From Papaver somniferum (lineage: Eukaryota > Streptophyta > Magnoliopsida > Ranunculales > Papaveraceae), in assembly GCF_003573695.1 (NCBI RefSeq), contig NW_020621936.1, positions 10,168,001 to 10,232,000 on the forward strand: DNA of 64,000 nt, in the 5' to 3' direction. Below are positions 32,780 through 44,744 of this stretch, one piece after another. Under the pieces are notes generated by a model. It was not told the origin of the DNA. It did no database searches and saw only the letters and a program-made list of their open reading frames with translations. Numbering within the stretch: the first letter of the stretch is position 1; the number at the start of each line of letters is the position of its first letter. The translations under genes were made by a program, and so were the position numbers.

Positions 32780-33666
32780 AAGAAGAAAGGGCTAAAACTT
32801 TGAAAAAGAAGGATAACGTGGGGTCCATAAAAATAAAATATAAAAGGAATCTCCAGATCACAGAGGTACCTGAGGAAAAAATACGCATTTATTTGAGTAA
32901 TTTTTCAAATAAAACAATTTACTTTTCCGAAACAAGTGAGTAGAGAATCAAGAAAATAGTACTTTTCCAAAGCCAAATAATATCTATTATACCCTGCTAA
33001 CTTGTATACCCGTCTACTCTACTAGTAGCAGAGTATTTTAGTTGGTTTGACATTCATATAGATATATGGAAAATCATACCCTCTTCATTTTTTAATGGAA
33101 AATATTTAGTTCCCGCACTGCTAGATCAAACATGATCTAGCAGCATTTAAGCCACACAGTTGGCTACTTTTGACGTCACTTAACTCTCAGGTTAACCACA
33201 GTTGGCTATTTCAGTTTCTACTTATTTTAGTTGCAGTTACCATCTCGTGATTGTACAAAATAATTTCATTTGTTTTTAATTGGCAATGGATTATACAGTT
33301 TGCATGAGTTTTTCCTTTCTCGTCTTCTTATTTTCATCTCACATATCACCAAAACTAAACAAAACAGAATCAAACAAGTTTGATGAACCACTATCACCGG
33401 TATGATAATCACAATGTTTGTGGTGGTGACTGGTGATGGTACTTTTTGCTCTGTGAATTTGATGATGATGAATTTGTCGACTTTCCTGTAAAATTCGGTC
33501 AAAATTTATATATTGTTTCATGATCAGTACACAAAATCAATCGGCACTTAACCATTATTTAACTAAATACCCAATTAGTATTTCCTAAATTAGTTGGTAT
33601 CCAAACGTTACGTACTATTGTTAACGGGTTATGTATGTTTTCCGGCGCGGAATATATGATTGAGGG

Positions 33667-36600
33667 TAGGGATGAACAGAAACCGAACCGATAACCGTAA
33701 CCGCACCGATAACCGCATAACCGAACCGTAACCGCACCGAACCGATAATCCAACGGTCGGTGACGGTTTTCATTTTAATAACCGTTAGATCTACGGTTCG
33801 GTGTACGGTTTTACCCATAACCGCAAGATAACCGCACCGAAAAACCGATTAATAGGGACCGTCGATTAGTTTTTATCTTGATTAATCCTAGCCGTCTAGA
33901 TTAAAGCCTACACCATATATATTTCGGAACCCTAATTTTTTCAGAAGTTTTCATCTCGTTCTCTTCTTCAGTTCTTCTCGGCTCTCGCTGGTCTGAAACC
34001 CCAGTCGCCTCCACCACCAGTAGAACCACCACTTTGATCTTTTAAACCACCTCCATCAAGAGCACCACCACCTCCTTGGCTCTATCTAGTAAGTAAATAG
34101 ATCCCCTGTTCTATTTCTCATTCTCGTTTCGATTGATTTGTTTGTTTTTCAATTTCTAGGTTTTTTTTTTAATTATTCTTCTGTTAGGACTTAGAGTTTC
34201 TTTCTTCGAAATGGTTTGCTTGTTGTTTTGTGTTTATCATCTTTTGTCAATTCTTATTTTTCTGATTACAGTCATGGGTTTTTTATTTTAGGTTTTGGTT
34301 GAGTTGAGGGGAGGAACTCAAGAAGGAGTCTGAAAGATATTATCATTCAGTTTGAGTTAAGGGAAGGAAGGAGTCTGAATCTCTGATTACATGTAACTAC
34401 TAACTAGTTATCTACTCATGATGAAGGAGATGTTGGTTAGGTTTTATTTATAGTTTTTGTTAGTAATCTTGTCCAGTAGAAGAAGAAGTTGAATCTAGCT
34501 AGGGTTATATTTAAGATTTTGCATTGGAGTCCAAGAGGAGAGATCAAAGTTGGGTTCATGATTACTGGTTTGATTTTTGTCTCTGTATTCATTTAGTTGC
34601 AGAGGGTCGCTTTTGTTTTGTTGATCTTTCTTTTACTAGCTCCATTGTTATTAGTACTAGTAGTTCTGTCTTTGATTGAAACTATCTTGCATTTTCAGTA
34701 TCTTTTAATTTTATTTCTTATATCTGTTATGATTGAATGCAAGTAAAAGACTAAAGCAACAGCTGTGCAGTTGGAATTTGAGAAAGACCATGGATCTGTA
34801 ATTTCATTGGATTTAGGAATATGTTTTTAGGATGAACCCAACCTTGATACCAATGGGTGCAGCTTCAATTAGAAATTGATTCAAATTATGGTAATCAAGT
34901 TAGTTTCATTATCAAGTTCAGAACTAACTTGATTGTTTTAAGAAATATGAATGCTTGTATTAAGAAGTAAGAACTAACTTGTTTACCTTTGGTTGTTTGG
35001 CAGGGTAATGATTGGATCAAGTTCAGTTTCATTATCAAGCTGCAAGATGGCAAGTGCATCTCCCTCTCCATCCCCTGCAACTGGGTCTACTGATGTGACA
35101 CTATCAATAACACCTCAAGTTGATGCTACAAATCAAGAAACACAAGCTATAGAGCAGGCTACACAGGACCCTGCACCTGAGGTTGTACCGAAGAAGAAGG
35201 GGAAAACTAGATCAAAAGTTTGGAATGACTTTGTAAGGCTCAGTGAAGAACAAGCTCAGTGTAAGCATTGTAAGAAGAAATTGCAAGCACATAGCAGAGG
35301 AAATGGCACTTCCAGCATGAAGACACATTTAGGCACATGCCCTCAGAATCCCAACAAGAAGCAGAAGGGTCAGAAGAATTTGATGTTTCCACCTCCAAGA
35401 CCAGGACAATCATCACAACTGGTTGCTGTAAGTTATGACAAGGATATGTGTAGAAGAAGATTGGCTGAGTTTGTCATCATAGATGAACTTCCATTTAGAA
35501 TTGTAGAAGGAGAAGGGTTTAGAAGATACAGTGAACAGTTGGAGCCTAGATTCAAGGTGCCAAGCAGGATGACAATTTACAGAGATCTTTTAATCATCTA
35601 CAAAGATGAGAAAGAGAAGTTGAAGAAATACTTCAAGGAAAGTAAACAAAGAGTCTCTCTCACAACTGATACATGGACTTCTCCAAACAACTTCAATTAT
35701 ATGTGTGTGACAGTGCACTTCATTGATATCCATTGGAAGCTTCAAAAGAGGATCATTCTGTTTTGCTTGATCAAGGGTCATACTGGAGTGGATATTGGGA
35801 AAATGCTTGAGAAATGTTTGCTGGATTGGGGGCTAGAAGATCTTTTTGGTGTGACTTTGGACAATGTCAGTGCAAATAGTGTGGCAATTGAGTATCTTCA
35901 AACAAGTGTCATCAATTGGACCGGAGCAAAAGTGAGATCTCAGTACATGCAGGTATAATTACTTTTCTTGGCTCTATTCTTTATAATGTACTTGTTGTAT
36001 ATCTTTGTGCTTGCAACTGATTCTTTCATTCTGTTATTGTTTGATGAACTAGCTATAAAATAATTCTTTGATGAACTGTCTGTGCTTTTATTGTTTCATT
36101 CCTGCCAGGTAAGGTGTGTTGCGCATGTTCTTGCGCTTGTTGTCAAAGATGTTGTGCTGTTGTATCACAAGTCCATTGGAAGGATCAGATCAGTTATCAA
36201 GTTTGTTACCGGCTCTCCCTCTAGGTTGGCCAAATTCAAGGAATGTGCTGCTCTCGAGAAGATTGATTGTAAGAAGATGGTTTTCCTAGATGTGAAGACC
36301 AAGTGGAATGCTACGTATCTGATGCTTGATGCTGCCATTCCTTATGAAAAAGTCTTTAAGAGGTTAGAAAGAGAAGATAGGAGCTTTCGAGATAAGTATA
36401 TTTTCAAAGAATCTGAATGTGAAGCTTTGCCTAATACTGATGCTGATATTGTTGTAATTGATAATGAAGAATATTATCATAGTTCATCTAGTGAATCTGA
36501 ATGTGAAGTAGATGTGTCTAAAAAGAATAATACTAAGAAAAAGAACAAACCTCATCGTCATCATGCTCCATATGCTGCAGACTGGTCATATGCTAGGTGT

Positions 36601-38389
36601 CTTGTTAAGTGTTTGAAAATCTTCTTTGATGTTACTGTTAGGTTCTCAGCTTCAGTTCAGGTTACTTCACATGAATTTCTTTGGCAGTTGGCATTGATAC
36701 ATGAACAGTTGGTTCGTCTTAGAGCTATAGGAAACCGAGATCCTCATATTTCTAAGATGGCAGAAATGATGTTTAAAAAGTACAACGCATATTGGGGGGA
36801 TTATGAAGATATGAACTCTGTGATGTATTTTGCTAAGTTGCTTGATCCTCGAGAGAAAGAATCTGGTTTGAAATTTGATCTTGAATGTTTGTATGAGCAA
36901 GATGATTTTAGGGTTACGACTGTTTTGAAAGCTGTGAAACAAGATATGGGAAAACTTTATGATGATTACAACAACATGTATTCAAATGCCAATGCAGAGA
37001 AAGGTGACATCATTACTTACCGTTGATCATCATTAGTTCATTACTAATATTTCTTATTTATTTTTTTTATCATCATTACTTACTATTGATTGTTCTCATG
37101 TCTTAGGTACTGGCTCAACATCTGCTGCTGGTGTTGATGACATGGTTGTTTGTGTGCAAGAAGAGAACATTGAGGATATGCTTGAGTCGAGGAAGAAAAG
37201 GCGAAGAATGAATGTTCACAATACTCATCCAAAGTCAGAGCTTGAAAGGTATTTGCTTGATGACTGTGAAGCATCTACCAAGGAGTTTGATATTCTAGCA
37301 TGGTGGCAGGCTAATAGTACCAAGTATAAGGTATTTGCTTAATCAACTCTTTTAATAAATTTCTTAAACTAGCATGGTGGCAGGCTAATAGTACCACAAT
37401 CTTGGTGATGCTTCATTTTCTTAAACTCTTTTAATAAATTTCTCCATTTGTCAGTACACATACTTGGTGATCTCAAATTTATTAATAATCTTGTTTCTGC
37501 TCTTTTCTTTGGAGGTCTCATTTCATGATCAGACCCACTACTGTCAGCTAAAACCATTTGCTGTTGTGGTTGTTTAAGGTACTATCACTAATGGCAAAGG
37601 ATATTTTAGCAATACCAGTGTCCTCCGTTGCTTCGGAATCTGCATTCAGTACTGGAAAACGCATTCTTACTCCATGGAGAAGCTCGCTATCTGCCAGGAC
37701 AGTTGAAGCACTTCTCTGTACGCAAAGCTGGTTGCAGAAACCTATCTCTCTTGATTTCCTATGTGATTACGTACCTGATGACAATTCCAACATTGAAGAT
37801 GGTAATGGAATCCCTTCTCTTTTGACCTGAAATTTGAATGAGTGTATCTTCTTTGCATTCTTCTTGTTTTTCTTCTTATCTGTTAGTTTCTCTTATCTTA
37901 TTTCTTCTTGTTTTTCTTGTTGCAGAAATTTTGGGGAAGGATGAAGATTAAGGAGATTGGCTTGAGAGATGGATGGACTGCAGTCTTTTAGCTTTGGTTA
38001 ACTTGAGAAATGAAGATCAAATGGATGACTGCAGTCTTTTTATGTTATTGGCAACATCGTTTTCTTTTAACTTTCGTTTCATCAGACTTTGGTTATCTTT
38101 TAGAATTAAGACTTTGGCTAACTTGTTTGTGAACTTCAACTTTGGTTATCTGTAGACTAAACTTGTTTGTGAACTTCAACTTTGGTTATCTGTAGACTAA
38201 AGAGTAAACCTATACAGGTGCAGGGTATAGGTGAAAACCGAACCGTAACCGAACAGTATCGGTGCGGTTAAAAACCGAACCGAATACTGAACAATTCGGC
38301 TACGGTTTCAATTGTGATAACCGCACCGAACACGGTTAGTTGAACGGTTTTACCTATAACCGCACCGAACCGAACCGTGTGCAGCACTA
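33667..38389 (+). mobile_element. Complete Ac-like hAT transposon
   Basis: The 4.72-kb element is flanked by a perfect 8-bp duplication, ATTGAGGG (33659-33666 and 38390-38397). Its left end TAGGGATGAAC is almost the same as the maize Ac 5' end, and the right end reverse complemented is TAGTGCTGCAC. Both subterminal regions (about 33680-33860 and 38225-38380) are packed with AACCG and CCGCACCGA motifs in both orientations, comparable to the arrays Ac transposase binds. An uninterrupted transposase gene lies inside. Intact ends, an intact duplication and an open transposase together suggest a young, possibly active element. Confidence 0.93.
35008..37951 (+). CDS. hAT (Ac-type) transposase with BED zinc finger
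   Basis: There are five exons: 35008-35952, 36109-37003, 37107-37330, 37579-37801 and 37926-37951. All have GT/AG borders and matching phases, giving 770 residues with no internal stop. Domains in order: a serine/proline-rich N-terminus; a BED zinc finger (about 70-111, CKHC...H...C); the RNase H-like catalytic core with D in LTTDTWTS (about 221) and D in TLDNVSAN (about 285); the [11 protein letters not shown] motif; an acidic/serine-rich insert; and the C-terminal hAT dimerisation region with [14 protein letters not shown], whose E (about 708) is the third catalytic acid. A 3' splice site at 35003 just before the ATG implies a 5' UTR intron. An alternative end without the last intron would read through to a stop at 37830. 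Length and triad match functional Ac-family transposases. Domestication is unlikely because the transposon ends are still present. Confidence 0.9.
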
Positions 38390-39649
38390 ATTGAGGGACT
38401 ACTAAAATTGTAGCTTTTTTCTTCTGGAGTCTAGCTCATGGCATTTATGATTTTTCTTCGTCTAATCTTCCTTTGATTTTCTCTTCTCATCCTATTTGAG
38501 TTTATGTATTCTCTCTATAAAAGTACGGCCGCCAAATAGGGTAAAAGATATATGGCGACAACTAAAATAAAGGAAGATAACCACGGTTAATATTAGAATT
38601 TGGTGACGTCAAAATAACCCAAATGTTGGGCCTAGCAGTGCGAGAGCGAAATCGTTTCCGACCGGGAAAACGGAAAAATCATGCTGTGTACGCAGGCCGA
38701 AATGCTCAACAACACAAGAAAAAATAAAATATAATAAATAAAATAATCGAGAGCTTGACCAAAGAGCCTTACTCGCCGTTAGATGTGCTCATTTGTCCAA
38801 AAAGAAATTGCACTGCCGTTGGTAGCAGTAGTAGTGTAGTAGCACTAAGGTTCATTTGTTGCGGCCTTGTTGCATTTGTCTGTGCACGACGACCAGATGA
38901 ATTTAGACGGTATGCATAGTGTACTGTGTACCCTGCCTGCTTCCGTATCCTCGGGGGTTACTGTAGTGTAATACCTTCAGTGAATCTGCCATCAGTTTTC
39001 ACTTTAAAACAAAGTTATGGAAAATCTGTCTGTCTGTTGGATGGAATAAAATTTGGTGAAATGATATCGTCAAGAGACTGAAGACGTTAAGTGGCGGTCA
39101 AATAGTAGTGTCCTTTCCTTGGATTAATGGTGAGTCGCAATAACAAACATTAAATGAGTCTGGGTTTTCAGATGTGGTCCTAGGAATCCCTCTTCTCTTC
39201 TCATATCTCACTCTATCACTAGAAAAATTAATAAAGTGTCCTGCTTCAAACCATATAATTAATAAACCGGCCAAACTTTTAAATTCTTTTAGAAACTGGC
39301 CTTTCTGTTAGAGTTGACACCTGGACCCACCAGATCGGTCAGCTGCGTTGAATAAGTCAAACTCGGTAGGAGAATTTACGACTGTGCCCTTGCCCATTTA
39401 AAGACCCGTGTGGTGTAATCTCTTACCACACTTTCTCTTTCTCCCTCGTTCTCTTTCTCCCTCGTTCTCTTCTCCCTCGTTCTCTTCTCCCTCGTTCTGA
39501 AACTAGGGTTAGGTATTGAAGCTGTTTGAAGCTGATGTTATTGAAGTTGTTTTTGCTGAAGACATAGATGTTAGCAGAAAGACCAGAGTGTATTTGGAAG
39601 AAAAGTTATACATATTTAGGGATTCAGAGATAGTGGTGATACAGTGAAG

Positions 39650-42600
39650 ATGAGGTACAAACCGGGATTGAAACAGTCTGAATCAAGGTAAGATTAACGA
39701 AACCCGTGACTTAATATATGATGAAAATCATTGTATTGATAGTTAATTAATTTAATTGATCGATTGATTTTTAGGGTTTATGTTTTTTTTCCTTTGTAAT
39801 TAGGGTTTATTTGAAACCAAATTTTTATTGTTTAATTGGGGTTTAATTTTCGTGATTGGGTGTTTGATTTTAAGTAATATTGCTTAATTAGGTTTTCATT
39901 GGGTTTTCATAGGTTTATATCTGATTTTGTTTCATTTGTGTTGCAGTCAGTTCAAATTTAGGAATATCAGTGTATATGCGGAGCCAAAGAATGAGACTTT
40001 GGTATTTCCTGATTGCCATAGAGATGAAACAGACTTGATGACACTTAAGTATATGGTGTATAAGGGTTTGTCTATGGATGTTAAAGAGAAGTTTAATTTA
40101 TATTGGTTTAAGGAAGAATGTCTGCCACTGCCATTGTTAAACAATGATGATTTTGATAATTTTTGGGAGGATTCTTTTGTAAATGAGGATGGATGTATAT
40201 GTTTATGGATGGGGATGAAAGACACAGTGTTTGGGACTCCAAAGACTACACCAAAGAAGAAGACAGTTAGTAAGGGAACCACCCCTAGAAGATCCCCAAG
40301 GCTAAATAGTGTGGATAAATCAGTTGAAGGTGCATCAAGAAAGCTGAGTTTCATGGATGTTCCCATGTCCAAACATTCTCAGGCTAGTAGCAGTGGTTGC
40401 AGTCAGTCAAAAGCTACAAATGAAGTTAAGTTTGTTGAAGATGTGGACAATATTCAGCTGGAAAACACCAAAGAAGATGAATGTCACCCAATTGAGAATC
40501 CAGAAGCTCCTCCAGTATATGACAGTGATGAAGACATTGAGTATGGGTCAGATGAAGAAGAACAAGAAGAGAAAGAAGAAGAAGAAGAAGAAGAAGGAGA
40601 AAAAGAAGGCAAAGAAAAAGGTATATTTCATTTATAACTGATTTCATTTATTATAATTTGTAACTTATTATATGGTACTGATGTTGATCTTGAATGTGAA
40701 GGTAAGGATGTGGATGAAAGACCTGCTTACATGGATGACTTTGATGATGATTTTGGTCAGTACATGAAGGGTGAGCATGATGTAGATCTTTTCCCTGAAG
40801 AAGAAGTTTTTACTCCAGTAGATCCTAGCAAAATGGAGGTAAAAACTAGATTTGCAAATAAGGAAGCATTTAAGAAACATCTCAGGGGTTATTGTGTTCT
40901 TAATAAGTGTCAATATATTTTGGATAGAAGTGCTCCCTCTAGAATTAAGGCTGAGTGTAGGTTTAAAACAGATCATGATTGTCCTTGGTTTGTGTATGCT
41001 AGCAAGAAAGAGGGTGAGAAGACTTTTGTTCTTAGGAAAGTGAATTTGGAACATAAGTGTGAAGGGGATCCCCAAAATAGGAATAGATCTGCTGATCCTC
41101 ATTTTGTAAAGGATTTTGTTCTTGATCAGATGAAGAATAAGCCTAAAAAAGTTGTTCCAGACCCTTATAAAATCAAGGAAGACTTCTTAGCTGAAAAGAG
41201 AGTAAATATACCATATCAGTGTGCATGGAAGGCTAGGAATCTAGTTTTAGAGTCATTATATGGGAACTATAAAGAAAGTTACAATGAAGTAAGTACCAGC
41301 ATTCTGCAAGATGTTTACAAAATGCAATGATGGGTCTGTTGCTAAGTTCACTTTTGACACAGTGAATAACACCTTTGAAAGCATGACACTCTCATTTGAA
41401 CCTGCAATGAGGGGTTGGCGAAAAGCATGCAGGGGAGTTATAGGGCTTGATGCCTGCCATCTAACAGGGGAATATGGGGGAGTATTGATGGCTGCAACTG
41501 CACTTGATGGACAGAATGGGTTAGTAATGTTAGGAATTATGGTATGCAGAGCTGAAACAAAGGAAAATTGGATCATTTTTTTGAAGCATTTGAAGGATGC
41601 AATATTAGCACATCCAGTGAAAGTGGCTTTCATTTCAGATAGGCAAAAAGGTTTATTGGAAGCTGTTGGTATAGTGTTCCCTGGCCATCACCACAGATAC
41701 TGTTGGAGGTAACTTTCTTGTCTAACTTTGTTTCTTGTTTCTTTTGTTTGTCAGATCAGATAAAGTCCTTATGTTAATTGCAATGTGTTAAAATGCAGAC
41801 ATTTATACAAAAATTTCAAGAAGGATTACAAGGGTCTTGAATTATACAGTTCTTTATGGAATGCAGCAAAAGCATACAAAGAAAAGCATTTTCAGGTTTG
41901 ACAGTTCACAACAGTTCTTTGTTATTGGTTTTATGCACTATTTGACAGTCAAGTTAGCTAGTTTTTGATTGGCTGTGCAGGAACATTTTGACAATATTGT
42001 GAAACAGAGTGCTGCAGCTGGTGCTTATCTCAGTAGAGAAGATCCTGCTACATGGTCCAGGGCCTTTTTTAACCCTATTCACTGTTGTGAACATATGAAC
42101 AACAATTTTTCAGAGTCTTTTAACAATATGATCAACAAGATGAGAAATAAACCAATTATAATGATAGGAATAATGTATGCTAACTTAGTGATGGGTACAT
42201 GGTACAATAGGAGGACTGAATCTGCATCATGGGTAGATGGTAATTTGGTTCCTACTGCTGTTACATTGATTAAGAAAATGTTGGAATTTGTGACTGACTA
42301 TGGTGTTGACCCTTGTGTGGCTGGAGAGTTATATATGGTGACTAGTCCAAAGAATTCTGTGTTCACAGTGAACATACTTGCCAAGACTTGCTCTTGTTTG
42401 CAGTGGCAGTTGAGGGGGTTCCCCTGTATGCATGCAGTGAGTGCATTGCATAGCATAAGGCCACAATGGAGAAAGTAAGATTTCTCTTTTTTTAAATCTG
42501 TACCTTGTCTCAGAACTTATTTATGCAATTTCTAGGCCTTAAATGTATCTAGCACTAACCTTTACATACTCTGCTTGAGCAGGTACTGCAGTGATTACTA

Positions 42601-43284
42601 TTCAGTGGAGAACTATAAGGCCACATATGCACCAACTTTTGCACCACTAGATGATAAAAGTGAATGGGTCCAGGTACTTTTTCTTCTTAAATTTGTAACT
42701 ATATGCCCTATTTATATTCTCAACTACATTAATATAAGTGCATTTGTTCTTGTAGCCAAACATGAACAAGAAGATCTTGAACCCTCCTCACAGTAGGAAA
42801 CCAGGAAGACCCAAGAGCAAGAGGGTAAGAAGTTATGATGAACCTCGTGTTGAGAAGACAAAAAGGAGGTGTGGGAAATGTGGAAATGTTACTAACCACA
42901 ACAAAAGAACATTGCTGGTGGTGAAGTGGGATCTAATCCAACTGCAAAGAGGCAAAGGACTGAATGTGATGCACAAAGCTTCACCTTCAGCAACATAGAG
43001 CCAAGTCAGACCACCGGAGTTAGGGGTGCAGCTAAGTCAAACAAGAAGAAGAGAACGCATCATTTGTTGGTGAATGTTTTACAGGGCCTGGCAGTCAGCC
43101 TTTGGCAACACCATCTTCTACTCCAGCTTCCACAACACCTATGAGTCTGCCATCTATAGCACCATCTTCTACTCCACCCTCTACAATAAATAACCTTTAT
43201 CAGAACTTCTTTGGCATTGGATCTGTATCTCAGAATATAAAACAAGGAAAGGGAAGGGGAAATGGAAAGGCTAAGAAGAAATGA
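39650..43284 (+). pseudogene. mudrA-like transposase with PB1-like N-terminus (frameshifted)
   Basis: Exons are visible at 39650-39687, 39947-40620, 40702-41708, 41799-41895, 41981-42474, 42583-42673 and 42756 to about 43284, all with GT/AG borders in phase. Domains: a PB1-like N-terminal region (RNISVYAEPKNETLVF...YKGLSM..F.LYW); an acidic stretch ending in a long glutamate run; a MuDR DNA-binding region (TRFANKEAFKKHLRGYCVLN); the MULE catalytic core (GVIGLDACHLTGEYGG, VAFISDRQKGL); a SWIM finger (CSCLQWQLRGFPCMHAVSAL); and a basic GRPKSKR tail with CGKCGNVTNHNKR. Two lesions break it: a 4-bp AGTA duplication at about 41288-41295 shifts the frame just before the core, and a missing base near 42911 destroys the last cysteine of the terminal knuckle. 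It is otherwise complete, so the inactivation is recent. Confidence 0.85.
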
Positions 43285-43397
43285 TTTGAGATCCGTTTTC
43301 TGATTTTTTGTGTTTAAGAAGACAATATTTTTTCTTTTGTAGACTTGAATTAATGCTGAATCAAAAGTGGATGGTTGTTTATTAGTACATTTGCAGG

Positions 43398-43979
43398 TTA
43401 CATTTTCAGATTGTTGAGTTCCTTACATATAGCATTAAGTTGTAAACTTGAATGCATAATTCTGTTTTTTGCAGCAATGAAGACTTCATCTGAGACCCAT
43501 TTAAAACCGTCACAATCTGTACAAGTGAGGTATGCTATGTTCTTGTTGTGTTCATTCTTGCAAAATTTCATCTCCATTTTTGATTTGCAGTGATCTTTGT
43601 TGCAGGTTTGATTTTGCAGTGGGCAGTTTTTGAAGCAATGACCAGATTCTCCGCAAGCGTAACAACCATTCTCTACTGGTAATTTCACCATCTTGCATTT
43701 GACAGGATCGATGGCATCGTCAAACCATTCAAAGTACTGACAGGTTGGAATTGAACACTTCAAAAACATTTTTTCGTTTGTTTCTTTTGCTTTTGAACAC
43801 AATAGTTGCCTTATACCATTACATGGTATATATTTGCACCTGGAATAAATCCAAGGACATACCTTTGGATCATGAATTCCCTGTGCACAGATAGAACATG
43901 AAATTAGGGGTTGTTTTAATCTTAATCTTACCTTGCTGCTGCTACTGCTGCCTGGAGAGTTTACTTCATTTTGGCTCAT
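43398..43979 (-). CDS. GRF/CCHC zinc-finger protein of MULE C (mudrB position)
   Basis: A single open frame of 193 residues converges on the transposase, with only 113 bp between the two stops. After a serine-rich N-terminus come cysteine-rich blocks. A GRF-like finger (about residues 49-90) carries CNGIRQLLC...MFLKC..PTCQYFEWFDD. A classic CCHC zinc knuckle, CYACGESGHCFKNC, follows (about 107-120). A second GRF-like block has KFCKN...AYLTCTDCDGFKWVSDE. GRF fingers bind single-stranded nucleic acid and occur in topoisomerase 3 and APE2-type proteins; the knuckle also suggests nucleic-acid binding. In maize MuDR the corresponding place is held by mudrB, to which I see no resemblance. The frame is intact although the transposase is not. 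Its role in transposition is inference from position only. Confidence 0.7.
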   Translation of the reverse strand: MSQNEVNSPGSSSSSKVRLRLKQPLISCSICAQGIHDPKVCPWIYSRCKYIPCNGIRQLLCSKAKETNEKMFLKCSIPTCQYFEWFDDAIDPVKCKMVKLPVENGCYACGESGHCFKNCPLQNQTCNKDHCKSKMEMKFCKNEHNKNIAYLTCTDCDGFKWVSDEVFIAAKNRIMHSSLQLNAICKELNNLKM

Positions 43980-44744
43980 GTCTTATTTATTTTTATTTTT
44001 GTGATCTGTTGAGTATGACAAATACTATGGTTCTTCTCTGCAGGGCCTAATTTATATGAATGAAGCTGAATCCAACCGTTACAAATCCAACCGTTACAAA
44101 TCCGACCGTTGCAATGAGTCACCGAGTTGACTCGATACTGGTTTGGTTACGAACTCAGACGAGGGTTAAGTCGTCTTTTACCTAGCAGGTTAACTGCCAC
44201 GTAGCCAGTTAACTACCTAAATCCGTTTTTTGAAAAAAAACGGGATGGAAAATGTCAATATCTGCCAGTTTATATAAAGATTCAAAAAAACGGCCAGTTT
44301 CTTAAATATGGTTCAAAAAGGTAGTTACTTTATTAAAAAATAATCCATCCATCAATTAAGGTGTAATTTGTACAAAAATTCACCCAAAAATTTTCAGCAA
44401 AGTGGCCACAGAGTTAAATTTACCCCACAAAAAAAAAAAAAAATCAGAAAGAAGCCGTATGGTAGAAAAAAGAAGAAGAAGAAGTTGTCTAAAGGGGATG
44501 TATTGTACAGGAGGATTGATATGGTTTTGTCCTTTAATCAGGGAAAGGTCAGAAAGCAAATATTTATTTATAAAAAAAAAAATGAATATAAGTTCCCACC
44601 TAAAGATTCCCGACAGCACAATCTAATGGATTCGTCCCTCCCTCCTTTTCAATTTAATGGTTTCAACTCATGCCCCCATCTACCACTTCCATCTCTCTCT
44701 TCTCAATAAATTTTTCTCTTGTTGCATTTTGTTTTGGCTAAACC

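Larger units (their letters stand above)
33078..38671. mobile_element. Non-autonomous TIR element (probably Mutator-like), split by a hAT element
   Basis: Inverted repeats of about 140 bp lie at the two ends: left GGAAAATATTT...TCCCGCACTGCTAG, TTTTGACGTCAC, TTAACCACAGTTG and TTATTTTAGTTG; right, reverse complemented, GGAAACGATTT...TCTCGCACTGCTAG, TTTTGACGTCAC, TTAACCGTGGTT and TTATTTTAGTTG. Possible 9-10 bp flanking duplications are GGAAAATCAT (33068-33077) and GGAAAAATCAT (38672-38682). Without the hAT insertion the element would be about 0.86 kb and non-coding. The TIR length and flanks suggest a Mutator-like family, but superfamily and exact ends are inferred. Confidence 0.65.
39222..44345 (+). 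mobile_element. MuDR-like element (MULE C) with two convergent genes
   Basis: Diverged inverted repeats of about 100 bp lie at the two ends: left TTAATAAAGTG..CAAACCATAT...AAACCGGCC...AAACTGGC; right, reverse complemented, TTAATAAAGTAAC..GAACCATAT...AAACTGGCC...AAACTGGC. Between them lie a mudrA-like transposase gene on the plus strand and a zinc-finger ORF on the minus strand, converging. I could not find an unambiguous 9-bp target duplication, so the outer borders may be off by some bases. A CT-rich leader with TTCTCCCTCG repeats (39427-39500) precedes the transposase, and three AATCC(A/G)ACCGTTAC repeats (44070-44113) lie inside the right end. Confidence 0.78.

Noticed and set aside
33078..38671. 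The Ac-like transposase as a domesticated host gene (SLEEPER-like)
   Set aside because: Transposon ends, subterminal arrays and a perfect 8-bp duplication are all present, which argues for a mobile element.
39947..40372. Minus-strand ORF of 141 codons
   Set aside because: It is antisense to the PB1-like exon of the MULE C transposase, which has domain support and splice sites.
41289..41310. A 22-bp intron (gtaagt...gcaag) to explain the frame change in the MULE C transposase
   Set aside because: It is far below the minimum plant intron length. A 4-bp AGTA duplication explains the shift more simply.
41256..41633. Minus-strand ORF of 125 codons
   Set aside because: It is antisense to the MULE catalytic core.
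39213..44355. CTATCACTA / CCATCAATT as the 9-bp target duplication of MULE C
   Set aside because: Only 6 of 9 positions match, and the inverted repeats do not align right up to them.
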